A DNA stretch of 64,000 bases, taken from positions 80,079-144,078 of the forward strand of contig NZ_KB849234.1 of NCBI RefSeq assembly GCF_000368045.1, written 5' to 3'. Source of the stretch: Acinetobacter johnsonii CIP 64.6 (GTDB lineage Bacteria > Pseudomonadota > Gammaproteobacteria > Pseudomonadales > Moraxellaceae). The notes below the pieces were generated by a model. The model did not search any database and was not told where the DNA came from. It saw nothing but the letters and a program-made list of their open reading frames with translations. A program made the translations under genes and the position numbers. Positions 9,023 through 18,446 of this stretch are shown here, one piece after another. Every line of letters starts with the position of its first letter. The stretch's first letter is position 1.

Positions 9023-9187
9023 TATTTTGTCCTGTTAAATATTAACAATGATCAAAATAAAACAAGTTCTACCGAATGTAACGTAAATAAACCGTAAAAA
9101 AGCACCCAACTAATATGATTATTTTTTAAACTATTAAAACCACGAAAAAGCTAATTTAAAATAAGTTAAAACATAAAAATAACAATA

Positions 9188-10101
9188 GATCTCTTTCATA
9201 AATCAAAAAACGATCTTCTTTTTGGTTAATATTTGCACTCCGGATTTCTTAGCATTCGTGCATAATCTGCGGATGAAATACATCGATTCAAACAAGCTTT
9301 CTGATCCTCAGTTCAAGCGATACACAGGCATCTCATGGTCAACTTTCTATTTGATGGTTGAGCAATTGCAGAAGCATGTCTCTGCCAAAGACAGACCGCC
9401 CAAGTTAAGCCTGGAGGATCAGGTTCTGCTCTGTCTGAGCTATTGGCGGGAATACCGAACCTTATTTCACGTTGCGACGAGTTACGGGGTTTCAGAGCCC
9501 ACAGCCTCAAGAATTGTCCGTCATGTTGAAGACTGCCTGCTTCGGTCCAATCTGTTTAATTTACCCAAAGATTTACCCGAGGGCGAAGGCATCGACTGGA
9601 ATGTTGTGATCGTGGATGCCACGGAAATTCCAATCCAAAGGCCTAAAAAAACAGAAGAAAAGCTATAGCGGCAAAAAAAAGACCCATACCTTTAAAGTAC
9701 AAGCCATGATTCACTACAAAACTCAGCAAATTCTGAGTTTATGTGCCAGTCGCGGGGCAGTGCATGATTTCGAGTTGTTCAAACGCAATTTAAACCAGAT
9801 TCCTTTTGGGGCTTTTATCCTGGCAGATAAAGGCTATCAGCGGATTTATGTGTTGTATCCGAATAGCCTGTTGCCATTAAAAGCCAAAAGACACTGTAAA
9901 TTGGATCCTGAATTGAAAATCTATAATCAAGAAATCAATAAAAGATGAATCGGAATTGAGCATGTATTTGGCAACCTGAAAACCTTCAAAATCCTTGCTG
10001 AGCGTTATCGAAATAGATGTAAAAGGCTTAGTTTGAGATTCAATTTAATCGCTGGAATCTACAACTTGGAACTGAGCAAAAAATGATTTATGAAAGAGGT
10101 C
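9188..10101 (+). mobile_element. IS5-family (IS427-like) insertion sequence, decayed
   Basis: About 914 bp. The left end (GATCTCTTTCATAAATCA from 9188) matches the reverse complement of the right end (GACCTCTTTCATAAATCA, ending at 10101) at 17 of 18 bases. A TA dinucleotide flanks both sides (9186-9187, 10102-10103), fitting the short target duplications of the IS427 subgroup. It carries one transposase in two frames with a premature stop. It lies between the glutamine-synthetase-family gene and the 3' end of kdpE and interrupts no recognisable gene. Confidence 0.85.
9273..10086 (+). pseudogene. IS5-family DDE transposase with frameshift and nonsense codon
   Basis: The first frame starts at the ATG at 9273 (MKYIDSNKLSDPQFKRYTG) and reads through an HTH region and the first DDE aspartate (VVIVDATEIPIQRPKK) to a stop at 9668. 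The second frame continues the homology from a run of seven A at about 9647-9653 (KKQKKSYSGKKKTHTFKVQ, then ILADKGYQ) to 9948. The A-run is the kind of site used for programmed -1 frameshifting in this group, so the shift alone may be normal. However, the second frame meets TGA at 9946-9948, exactly before IGIEHVFGNLKTF, which would carry the third catalytic acidic residue; CGA to TGA is the simplest explanation. The transposase is therefore probably dead. An upstream TTG at 9222 is a less likely start. Confidence 0.8.
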
Positions 10102-10136
10102 TAATTACTCATGTAAAATAAATGGCATATTTAATA

Positions 10137-10850
10137 TTAATAAATCTTCAAAAATCGCAAACCCACTCCCGGTTCAGTAATAATATATTTAGGCTGCACA
10201 GCATTATCATTTAACTTCACTCTTAATTTAGCCACCAGAATCCGTAAATAATGCGTATCTTCTTGGTGCGTTGGCCCCCACAGCTCTTTCAATATTTGCG
10301 GCTGAGTAATCAATTGGCCTTTATTTTTCGCCAATAAATTCAGCAGCTGATATTCTTTGCGTGTTAAGGAGAGCAATTGTTGATTTAAAAAAACCTGCCG
10401 TTTGGAAAAATCGATTTTTAATACGCCATCATCAAAAATTACAGTATCAACAGTACTATGCTGGTGCTGCCTAAGCAGTACACGAATGCGCGCCACCAGC
10501 TCCTGAACACTAAACGGCTTGGTGACATAATCATTTGCGCCAGCATCCAGAAGCTTCACTTTTTCTTCTTCATTTGCCCGCACAGACAGCACTATCACTG
10601 GAACGTGCGACCATGTGCGAAGCTCAGACAAAACCTCATAACCATCCAAATCTGGCAAACCCAAATCGAGGATCACTAAATCCGCGCCTTGCAAAGCTAG
10701 GAGTTCCAAACCCTTTTGGCCATTTTCAGCCAAAAGCGTTTTATAGCCTTGCGCTCTGAGTGCTATATCCAAGAATTTTCGAATCTGATTTTCGTCATCA
10801 ATAATCAAGACATTGGTCATGGAGCTGGCTGATTCATTCTGTTCTGGCAT
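10137..10850 (-). CDS. kdpE: KdpE response regulator for potassium limitation
   Basis: 237 aa, OmpR-type. The receiver domain has the acidic pocket (IIDDE), phospho-acceptor Asp in LVILDLGLPDLDGYEV and the conserved Lys in DYVTKPF. The C-terminal winged-helix output domain ends ILVAKLRVKLNDNAVQPKYI. Phosphorylated by KdpD, it activates the kdp operon. The ATG at 10850 has an AGGTGGG ribosome-binding site and lies 27 bp after the kdpD stop, so the two are cotranscribed. The neighbouring IS is inserted downstream of its stop and leaves it intact. A possible binding site is proposed upstream of kdpA at 18351-18366. Confidence 0.95.
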   Translation of the reverse strand: MPEQNESASSMTNVLIIDDENQIRKFLDIALRAQGYKTLLAENGQKGLELLALQGADLVILDLGLPDLDGYEVLSELRTWSHVPVIVLSVRANEEEKVKLLDAGANDYVTKPFSVQELVARIRVLLRQHQHSTVDTVIFDDGVLKIDFSKRQVFLNQQLLSLTRKEYQLLNLLAKNKGQLITQPQILKELWGPTHQEDTHYLRILVAKLRVKLNDNAVQPKYIITEPGVGLRFLKIY

Positions 10851-10877
10851 TTTCCCACCTAAAAGCTGCTAGATGCT

Positions 10878-13526
10878 TTAAGTAATTTGCTGAATAGGAA
10901 GCTGTATGCGGATACATGTTCCTTGATTGTTCTTGCCTGATGATGCCATGATTTTCCCCATATGCGCACCCACAATCGCTTTCACAATCGTCAAGCCCAA
11001 GCCTGTACCATATTGCCCGCGGTCGCCGCGCTGCATGGTATAAAACATGTCAAAAATGCGTTCCCGCTCACCTTCCGGGATACCCTGCCCCTTATCAGTT
11101 ATGGCAATTTCGATCTCATTTTCATTCACCTGCTGCACCTCAATCATCACAGCTTTATTTTCTGGTGAAAATTTTGCGGCATTTTCCAGTACATTAAAAA
11201 TGGCCTGTTCAATCAAGGCGGCATGTACAAATAAACTCAAAGATTCTTGAGGCGCATGCACTTCAACCAATGCATCTGGCATATAACGGTTTAAACGGCG
11301 CACTGCTGAACCGATCAGTTCATCAACTCCAATCCAGTCCCGCTTCAAGCTTAAGCCTTCATGGCCTAAACGGGTCATATCCAGTAGGTTTTGAATATAG
11401 CGGTCTAAACGCTCCCCCTCTAAATGAATCGCTTCCAGCAAGCTGTCCTGATCATTTTCATTCATGGAATGGCGGTAAGTGCTCAAAGTATCCGCTGCTC
11501 CAATCATCGACGCCAAAGGCGAGCGTAAATCGTGCGATACGGATGATAATAATGCCGAGCGCAATTTTTCCGTTTCAGAATTCACATTGGCTATTTCCAA
11601 AGCCTTGGTCAGCTGGGTGCGGAAAATCGCCTGCGCAAGATACTCTACCATGAGTTCAGCGAGCTGTTTTTGCTCCGTATTGATTACTGCTTGCACATCT
11701 TTAAGTTTCAACCCCACCACGCCTAAGCATTGCTTGGAAGCCAATAAGGGCAAAAACCACCACTCATTTTCCGTCAAGGTTTGGGTAAAGCGACCGGACG
11801 GTTGATGGTTTTTGAATGTCCAATCGGCTGAAATTTTTTCTTTATTACTCATGATAGTCGATGATGCTTGAGTTGCTGCAGTATCTGGGAAATACAGCCA
11901 GACATCTGCATTGAGATTTTTACTCAGGCTATGTTCAGCAATCTCCTTGATTTGTGCCAAATCTAATGCTGTGGACAGCTTCTGCCCTAAATCCTGCATA
12001 ATGCTGTTATAACTGTTCGCCGTTTTGAGTGCAGTCACCTGCTCTTTCAAACGTGACGCTAATCGGCTCGAAATTAAAGCCGCGCCCAAAAATGCAATCA
12101 CGGTGACAATCCCCTGATGTGCAGAAATCTGAAATGTAAATTGCGGGGAAATAAAGAAAAAATTATAAGCTAGAAAGAATAGGATGGCTGAAAAAGCTGC
12201 AGCCAGCATCCGTGTTTTTGATGCCACAAAAACCACAGCGGTGATAAAAATCACCGAAAGATCTTCAATCCCTAAATACTTTTCCCCTAAGCTTGCAATC
12301 ACAATGCTGATGACCGTGGTGGCTAGTACGTACTGTATTTCTCTCAGCGACAAGAATGCCCTTTGAGTGAAAAAGGACATATGCTTATTCTCTGCAATAA
12401 TCGGCACTATACTGAGTTCAAAACTGGGCCGGTATTGCAGTAATTGATCAATCAAATTGAGCCTTAAATTCAGCGAAAACTTTTGCGGAGCCGCTTGCGC
12501 TAAAACTAAGGTTGAAATGCCGCGGTCCATCACATAATCAAATAAAGTTTTAGCATGTTGCTGGCCGTAAAGGACTTCTGTCATTCCGCCCATTTGACGC
12601 GTTAAGTTTAAAGCCCGTTCTATTTCACGGCTTTGCGAGTTTTCCTGTTTATTCATGATTTGCGTATCATGAGAAAAAGCAACAACCGTCCAGTTTGCCG
12701 CACGATGCTCGGCAATACGGCATCCAGTCCGAACTAAAGCTTCAGAATGCCCTTTGCCATCAATCATAATTAAGACATGATTTTTTAAGGGGATTTGAGC
12801 AAGCCCTTGAATGGCGAAATTTTCGCGTACATCATTATCAACATAATTGGCAACGGTTTGCATTGCCAGTTCACGCAGTGCCGTTAAGTTGGAGCTGTTG
12901 AAAAATCGCTGTAAGGCCTGTTCCGCCTGCTCAGGCACATAAACCTTCCCTTGGTTTAAGCGCTCCAACAGCTCATTCACAGGCAAATCAATTAAGCGGA
13001 TATCTCTAATCCGTTCGAACACCCGGTCTGGCACGGTTTCAGTGACACGAATCCCAGTGATTTGATATACCACATCATTCAAACTTTCCAAATGCTGAAT
13101 GTTCATGGTGGTAAAAACATCAATACCATCATCTAATAATTCATTGATGTCTTGCCAGCGTTTTTCATGACGGCTGCCGGGCATATTAGTGTGGGCAAAT
13201 TCATCCACCAAAACAATACTGGGCTTTTTATCCAAAACGGCATCTAGATTCATTTCCTCCAGATGCTGCCCTTGATATTCAATAGCCTTGCGCGGAATTA
13301 TATCTAAACCAGAAATTAAATTTTCAGTTTCTCTACGGCCATGCGTTTCTACATAGCCAATGACGATATTAATACCCTGCAGCGCCAGTTCATGCGCACG
13401 AACCAGCATGGCAAAGGTCTTTCCCACGCCCGGAGCTGCGCCTAAAAAAATCGTCAGCCGCCCGGACTGATAACGCTGTGTATGTTGCAGCAAAACATCG
13501 GCTTTATTGGTTCGTTGATCAGTCAT
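10878..13526 (-). CDS. kdpD: KdpD sensor histidine kinase
   Basis: 882 aa. The N-terminal KdpD domain has the Walker A GAAPGVGKTFAML and the signature DEFAHTNMPGSRHEKRW. A universal-stress-like domain follows (residues about 250-380), then four membrane segments (about 405-500), a GAF-like region (about 515-640) and the kinase: H-box SSVSHDLRSPLASMIG, N-box EQAIFNVLENAAKF, G-boxes ITDKGQGIPEG and GTGLGLTIVKAIVG. All catalytic motifs are present. It senses potassium limitation at the inner membrane and phosphorylates KdpE. It is separated from kdpC by 206 bp holding a hairpin (13626-13660), so it may be transcribed apart from kdpABC. Confidence 0.96.
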   Translation of the reverse strand: MTDQRTNKADVLLQHTQRYQSGRLTIFLGAAPGVGKTFAMLVRAHELALQGINIVIGYVETHGRRETENLISGLDIIPRKAIEYQGQHLEEMNLDAVLDKKPSIVLVDEFAHTNMPGSRHEKRWQDINELLDDGIDVFTTMNIQHLESLNDVVYQITGIRVTETVPDRVFERIRDIRLIDLPVNELLERLNQGKVYVPEQAEQALQRFFNSSNLTALRELAMQTVANYVDNDVRENFAIQGLAQIPLKNHVLIMIDGKGHSEALVRTGCRIAEHRAANWTVVAFSHDTQIMNKQENSQSREIERALNLTRQMGGMTEVLYGQQHAKTLFDYVMDRGISTLVLAQAAPQKFSLNLRLNLIDQLLQYRPSFELSIVPIIAENKHMSFFTQRAFLSLREIQYVLATTVISIVIASLGEKYLGIEDLSVIFITAVVFVASKTRMLAAAFSAILFFLAYNFFFISPQFTFQISAHQGIVTVIAFLGAALISSRLASRLKEQVTALKTANSYNSIMQDLGQKLSTALDLAQIKEIAEHSLSKNLNADVWLYFPDTAATQASSTIMSNKEKISADWTFKNHQPSGRFTQTLTENEWWFLPLLASKQCLGVVGLKLKDVQAVINTEQKQLAELMVEYLAQAIFRTQLTKALEIANVNSETEKLRSALLSSVSHDLRSPLASMIGAADTLSTYRHSMNENDQDSLLEAIHLEGERLDRYIQNLLDMTRLGHEGLSLKRDWIGVDELIGSAVRRLNRYMPDALVEVHAPQESLSLFVHAALIEQAIFNVLENAAKFSPENKAVMIEVQQVNENEIEIAITDKGQGIPEGERERIFDMFYTMQRGDRGQYGTGLGLTIVKAIVGAHMGKIMASSGKNNQGTCIRIQLPIQQIT

Positions 13527-13625
13527 AGAAGTAATCTTTATTTATTGCTTTAAAAAGATGTTTTTAAATTCATTTAAATGCGTCTAAAGTCAGCTTGGCT
13601 ATTGCTGGGCAATATGGATGCCACC

Positions 13626-13660
13626 GTTGGGCGGAGGTATAGAACATCCCCTCGCCCAAC
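13626..13660 (-). other. GC-rich hairpin between kdpC and kdpD
   Basis: GTTGGGCG (13626-13633) pairs with CGCCCAAC (13653-13660), with an additional AGG/CCT pairing inside. No T-run follows on either strand, so it is not a classical terminator. It may be an mRNA stability or processing element that sets the ratio of transporter to sensor transcripts. Confidence 0.55.
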
Positions 13661-13732
13661 AATCGTATGTAACTTAATTCAAATTATTTAATAGCGTTCA
13701 ATCACTATATTTTAATCTTCAAGCCATTCATA

Positions 13733-14335
13733 TCACTTCCCGCCCCGATCCAAAGCCAAATTCAATTCAAGCACATTGATACGTGCCTGCCCTAAAATCC
13801 CAAAAATCGGCTGAACCGTATGCGACTGAATCAGTTTTTCGACATTCTGTTCAGGCATATGCCGTGCATGGGCAATCCGCTTCACTTGAATCATGGCTGA
13901 TTGCACGCTAATTTCAGGGTCGATGCCACTGCCTGAAGCGGTGACCAGATCCGCAGGAATTTTAGATTTTTCAATCTGTTCCTTCGCTGCGATTCGATTC
14001 AGCCGTTCCTCTATGGCTTTCTGCAGTTCAGGATTGGTTCTCGCCATGTTGCTTCCGGCCATCGCCATAGGATCATAATTTGCGGCAGATGGACGCGGAT
14101 GGAAATATTGAACTTGGGCAAAAGGCTGTGCCACTAAGCGTGAACCGATCACTTGATTATTTTCGACAATCAAGCTGCCGTTGGCTTGTTTTGGAAAGAG
14201 CATTTGTCCTAAGCTGGTTGCAGCAGCACTATATACAAAGCCGCATAAGCCTAGAGCAATGATGGTCATTCCAAACGAAGCGCGCAGTTTCTCACCCCAT
14301 GATGAGTCTGCCAATTGATGATTTTGCATATTCAC
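13733..14335 (-). CDS. kdpC: Potassium-transporting ATPase subunit C
   Basis: 200 aa. One N-terminal membrane segment (FGMTIIALGLCGFVYSAAATSLGQMLFP) is followed by a periplasmic domain with the family motifs SRLVAQPF, FHPRPSAANYDP, the VTASGSGIDPEISV loop and RIAHAR. KdpC stabilises the KdpFABC complex and raises ATP affinity. It starts 19 bp after kdpB within the kdpABC operon and ends RINVLELNLALDR, the usual C-terminus. Confidence 0.96.
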   Translation of the reverse strand: MNMQNHQLADSSWGEKLRASFGMTIIALGLCGFVYSAAATSLGQMLFPKQANGSLIVENNQVIGSRLVAQPFAQVQYFHPRPSAANYDPMAMAGSNMARTNPELQKAIEERLNRIAAKEQIEKSKIPADLVTASGSGIDPEISVQSAMIQVKRIAHARHMPEQNVEKLIQSHTVQPIFGILGQARINVLELNLALDRGGK

Positions 14336-14354
14336 TTTGTCATCCTCAAAAAAT

Positions 14355-16397
14355 TTATAGGGCCAAGATTGGACTGATCAGCAGATCAATCGCTTTAATG
14401 GCAATAAACGGTAGCAGCACCCCGCCCACACCATAAATCAGCATGTTGCGGCGCAATAATTGGGTAGATGTCGAAGGTTTGAATTTCACACCGCGCAGTG
14501 CAATTGGAATCAGCAGAGGAATAATGATCGCATTAAAGATCAGCGCAGACAGGATGGCACTTTCAGAACTGCCTAGTTGCATGACATTTAACACATGCAT
14601 TTGCGGAATTGCCGCGACGAATAATGCCGGCAAAATTGCAAAATACTTTGATACATCATTCGCCAAGGAAAAGGTGGTTAATGCACCGCGAGTAATCAGC
14701 TGCTGTTTGCCTATTTCAACCACAGATAGCAATTTGGTTGGATCAGAATCTAAGTCCACCATATTGCCTGCTTCTTTGGCTGCTTGCGTTCCCGAGTTCA
14801 TGGCTAAGCCAATATCTGCTTGGGCCAACGCCGGTGCATCATTAGTACCGTCACCGACCATCGCTACCAAATATCCTTTGTTTTGCTCGGTTCGAATGCA
14901 TGTGAGTTTATCTTCTGGTTTCGCTTCAGCGATATAATCATCCACACCAGCCTCTGCTGCGATGGCCGCTGCTGTGAGCGGATTATCTCCGGTCACCATC
15001 ACAGTTTTAATGCCCATTTCACGTAAGCGCGCAAATTTTTCTTTAATGCCTTGCTTAATCACGTCTGATAGTTCAATGACACCCAACAAATTCTGGTCTT
15101 TAGCCACGACCAGCGGCGTTGCCCCTTTTGAAGCTATTTGTTCTACGCGCGCTTTCAGTTCGGCATGATTTTCAAGGTTTTGCGAAGCGAATTTAAGAAT
15201 GGCATCCATAGCGCCTTTACGCACTTGATGACCATCCGCCAAGTTAAGGCCTGAAATGCGTGTGGACGCATTAAAAGCGATAAATTCAGCCTGTTCAGGC
15301 TCGGCCACTCTTTCACCTTGCTCTTTGGCCAAAGCAACCACCGATTTACCTTCTGGCGTTGGATCGGCCAAAGAAGTCAGTACCGCCGCTTGGCGAAGTT
15401 CAGACTCCGTCACTCCTGTTAAGGGATAAAAAGCAGTCGCCTGACGGTCACCGTAAGTAATAGTTCCGGTTTTATCGAGTAGTAAAACATCTATATCGCC
15501 TGCAACTTCAACCGCCTTGCCTGATTTGGCAATCACATTGGCTTTGAGCGCTCTGTTCATCCCTGCAATTCCAATAGCTGGCAATAAGCCGCCGATGGTG
15601 GTTGGAATCAAGCAGACCAATAGCGCCACCAATAAAATCGGGCTGATTTCAATATGCAGGAAATGTCCAATCAACGGCAGGCTGACCACGACGATGATAA
15701 AAGTCACAGTCATCACGGTCAGTAAAATACCTAAGGCAATTTCATTCGGTGTTTTTTGACGGTTTGAGCCTTCGACTAAAGCAATCATTCGGTCGAGAAA
15801 GCTATTTCCCGCCTCTGCGGTCACTTGCACGATGATCCGGTCGGTTAAGACTTTGGTTCCGCCAATCACCCCAGATTTATCTGTGCCCGCTTCACGGAGT
15901 ACCGGCGCAGATTCACCTGTTACTGCAGCTTCATTGATCGTAGCAAAGCCCTGAATTATTTCACCATCTGCGGGAATCAATTCCCCTGCACGCACTTCAA
16001 TCAAGTCATGCATGTTCAATTCAGCCGCTGAAATCTGCACCCCATCCATATCATCTTTAGAATGGATCCGGCGCGCCGTCAAATTCTGACGCGCTTGACG
16101 CAGGGATGACGCCTGTCCGCGGCCTTTGGCTTCAGCAACCGCTTCGGCATAATTGGCAAAGAGAACCGTCACAAATAAAATCAACGTCACCAATAAGCCA
16201 AAAACCAAACTAGATTGACCTAGAATTGTACTAACCAGTGTAATCAGCGTCCCAAGCCAAACGATGGCCATCACCGGATTTTTAATCACATGCTGCGGCA
16301 GCAGTTTAATAAAAGCATTTTTCCATGCTTCAGCTTGAAATAAGGTTGAAGCTATGGTGTTTTGCTGTGTTTGAACAGTGTGTTTTGAATGATTCAT
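14355..16397 (-). CDS. kdpB: Potassium-transporting P-type ATPase subunit B
   Basis: 680 aa, the family's normal size. The phosphorylation motif is DKTGTITYGDRQA (Asp near residue 308), the TGES loop is VTGESAPVLRE, and the hinge reads VAMVGDGTNDAPALAQADIG, preceded by MVTGDNPLTAAAIA. Membrane segments flank these as in type IA P-ATPases. It hydrolyses ATP to drive potassium uptake through KdpA. It begins 11 bp after kdpA and precedes kdpC, in the standard A-B-C order. Confidence 0.97.
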   Translation of the reverse strand: MNHSKHTVQTQQNTIASTLFQAEAWKNAFIKLLPQHVIKNPVMAIVWLGTLITLVSTILGQSSLVFGLLVTLILFVTVLFANYAEAVAEAKGRGQASSLRQARQNLTARRIHSKDDMDGVQISAAELNMHDLIEVRAGELIPADGEIIQGFATINEAAVTGESAPVLREAGTDKSGVIGGTKVLTDRIIVQVTAEAGNSFLDRMIALVEGSNRQKTPNEIALGILLTVMTVTFIIVVVSLPLIGHFLHIEISPILLVALLVCLIPTTIGGLLPAIGIAGMNRALKANVIAKSGKAVEVAGDIDVLLLDKTGTITYGDRQATAFYPLTGVTESELRQAAVLTSLADPTPEGKSVVALAKEQGERVAEPEQAEFIAFNASTRISGLNLADGHQVRKGAMDAILKFASQNLENHAELKARVEQIASKGATPLVVAKDQNLLGVIELSDVIKQGIKEKFARLREMGIKTVMVTGDNPLTAAAIAAEAGVDDYIAEAKPEDKLTCIRTEQNKGYLVAMVGDGTNDAPALAQADIGLAMNSGTQAAKEAGNMVDLDSDPTKLLSVVEIGKQQLITRGALTTFSLANDVSKYFAILPALFVAAIPQMHVLNVMQLGSSESAILSALIFNAIIIPLLIPIALRGVKFKPSTSTQLLRRNMLIYGVGGVLLPFIAIKAIDLLISPILAL

Positions 16398-16408
16398 TGT
16401 ACTCCCCC

Positions 16409-18133
16409 TTAACCTTGAACCAATAACAGATGATCAGCAATTGGCCCCAAGACCAGGGCTGGCATAAATTGCAATAAGGTCAACATCACCACAATGGCAA
16501 TTAAAGTCAGTGCGAATGTTGGCGTTTCGACTTTTAAACTGCCGCTGCTTTCAGGTGCTTGGCGTTTAGCAGCTAAACGTGTAGCGATGATTAAAGGAAT
16601 AATTAATGTCGGGAAACGGCCGAGCAATAAAGCAATACCGCATGTGACATTCCACCACACGGTATTGTCTGATAGCCCTTCAAAGCCTGAGCCATTGTTG
16701 GCAAATGCAGACACATATTCGTACAGCACTTGAGAAATGCCGTGGTATTGCGGATTACTGTTGCCCGTCAATTCAGGAAAAAATACAGTTATTGCGGTTA
16801 AACCAAGAATGACGATGGGTTGGATCAAAATCACAACAGCGAGCAGCTTGATTTCACCGGCTTCAATTTTGCGGCCAAACAATTCTGGGGTGCGGCCGGT
16901 CATTAAGCCTGCAATAAAGACTGCTAAAAACAGATAAATAATGAATTGCTGTAAACCACAGCCAATCCCGCCCCAAATGGCATTGATCAGCATATTGGAC
17001 AATTGCACCATACCTGTGAGCGGTGCAGATGAATCATGCATCATATCCACTGAGCCGTTATTGACTTGGGTGGTGACCGCTGACCACAAAGCAGATGATG
17101 CCTCGCCAAAACGCACTTCTTTACCTTCCATGGCGGAAAGCAATGTCGAAGTCGATGAAAGGCTTTCTGACCAGATAGCGCTAGTCGCAGAAATGATCGA
17201 CATCAGCAGCATTGAAGCAAAGACCAAGCCTGCGAATTTGGCGCGTTTGGTGAAAAAGCCCAGCATAAAAATCACCGAAACAGGGATCAGTAAAATCGCA
17301 AGCATTTCCAGAAAGTTTGACAATGGTGTCGGATTTTCCAAAGGTACACTGCTGTTCGGACCATACCAGCCACCACCATTACTGCCCAATTGCTTAATTG
17401 CTACCATGGGCGCAACAGGGCCTAAAGGTATTTTTTGCGTTGTTAATTCGCTGCTTTGGTCGATGACTTGAACTTCTGGGCCGCCTTGAAAAGTCGATGG
17501 TACGCCTTGGCTAGTGAGCAATAATGACCAAACCATGCATAAAGGAATCAGAAAGCGGAACGTCGGACGAATCACATCGGCCCAATAGTTGCCGACATTA
17601 ATTTGTTGCACTTTATGCTTAAAGCTGGTCTGTTGATCGGTTTCAGAAAGTGCATTGGATTGTTTGTAAAACAGTGCTCGAACTGTTGCCACCACCATCG
17701 CTAGGCCCATCATCGGCGTGATGATCTGCAAGCCGACAATGCCAACCATTTGCGATAAATAAGACAGTTGTGCCTGTCCTGAATAGTGCTGCTGATTGGT
17801 ATTGGTCAGAAACGAAATCATGGTATGCAGCGCCAAATCCCATGACATATTCGGCGCATGATTTGGATTCAGCGGCAGGCTGGCTTGAGCCATGAATAAA
17901 ACCCAAGTCACTAAACCAATCACCGCACAGCTCATGACAAAATTTAATGAATAAGTTTTGACATTCATCCCCCGTTTGGGATTGGTTCCAAAAACAGCGT
18001 AAATGGGCTTTTCAATCCAATTGAATAGAGGATCAATTTTCATCTCGCGGTTGTGCATAATTGCTGCGAGGTATTTACCCAAGGGATAAGCCAGAACAAA
18101 GACGATGGCTAAAAGCAAAGCAAACTCTAACAT
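16409..18133 (-). CDS. kdpA: Potassium-transporting ATPase subunit A (potassium channel-like)
   Basis: 574 aa with about ten membrane segments. It contains potassium-selectivity-like loops, e.g. FLTNTNQQHYSGQ, LGSNGGGWYGPNSS, and later FANNGSGFEGLSDNT. KdpA is the potassium-conducting subunit of the high-affinity Kdp system. First gene of the operon on the minus strand; the ATG at 18133 follows AGGAGTGAAATGCC, a strong ribosome-binding site. I searched the 310 bp upstream for the short hydrophobic subunit KdpF and saw none; it may be absent or very divergent. Confidence 0.96.
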   Translation of the reverse strand: MLEFALLLAIVFVLAYPLGKYLAAIMHNREMKIDPLFNWIEKPIYAVFGTNPKRGMNVKTYSLNFVMSCAVIGLVTWVLFMAQASLPLNPNHAPNMSWDLALHTMISFLTNTNQQHYSGQAQLSYLSQMVGIVGLQIITPMMGLAMVVATVRALFYKQSNALSETDQQTSFKHKVQQINVGNYWADVIRPTFRFLIPLCMVWSLLLTSQGVPSTFQGGPEVQVIDQSSELTTQKIPLGPVAPMVAIKQLGSNGGGWYGPNSSVPLENPTPLSNFLEMLAILLIPVSVIFMLGFFTKRAKFAGLVFASMLLMSIISATSAIWSESLSSTSTLLSAMEGKEVRFGEASSALWSAVTTQVNNGSVDMMHDSSAPLTGMVQLSNMLINAIWGGIGCGLQQFIIYLFLAVFIAGLMTGRTPELFGRKIEAGEIKLLAVVILIQPIVILGLTAITVFFPELTGNSNPQYHGISQVLYEYVSAFANNGSGFEGLSDNTVWWNVTCGIALLLGRFPTLIIPLIIATRLAAKRQAPESSGSLKVETPTFALTLIAIVVMLTLLQFMPALVLGPIADHLLLVQG

Positions 18134-18446
18134 GGCATTTCACTCCTATGTTTCAGAGCTGAAAACTGCATGCAGATATTGAAATAACGTTTATTTTGAT
18201 TATTTAGTACAACGCAATTTTTTTGATGCTGTACCTGCTGATGCGCGTGAATGACCGCACTCATGTTTTTCATCCTAAGCATTGGGATATTCCAAAATCC
18301 AGTATGAAAAATAAGACCGTAAAGTCTCTATTCATAACTTTGGATGCCGCGTAAAGAAAGCGTAAAAATTTAGCTCAATGCACTTATAAATGCAGAAAAA
18401 TATCTTAAAAGTGATGGCTATTATTATTCTGTGACTCACTTTATTT
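18134..18446. other. Divergent regulatory region kdpA / uppP
   Basis: 313 bp without a gene. It serves kdpABC on the minus strand and the uppP pseudogene on the plus strand. Besides the candidate KdpE box at 18351-18366 and a third TTTACG near 18320 (minus strand), I see nothing recognisable. No kdpF-like hydrophobic reading frame is present. Confidence 0.6.
18351..18366 (-). promoter_or_regulatory. Candidate KdpE operator upstream of kdpABC
   Basis: On the minus strand the sequence TTTACGCTTTCTTTAC lies about 220 bp upstream of kdpA. As I recall it, the E. coli KdpE site begins TTTATACTTTTTTTAC; 13 of 16 positions agree, including the two TTTA half-sites and the CTTT core. Match and position are seen; binding is inferred, and the distance to kdpA implies a long leader or a promoter some way upstream. 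Confidence 0.45.
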
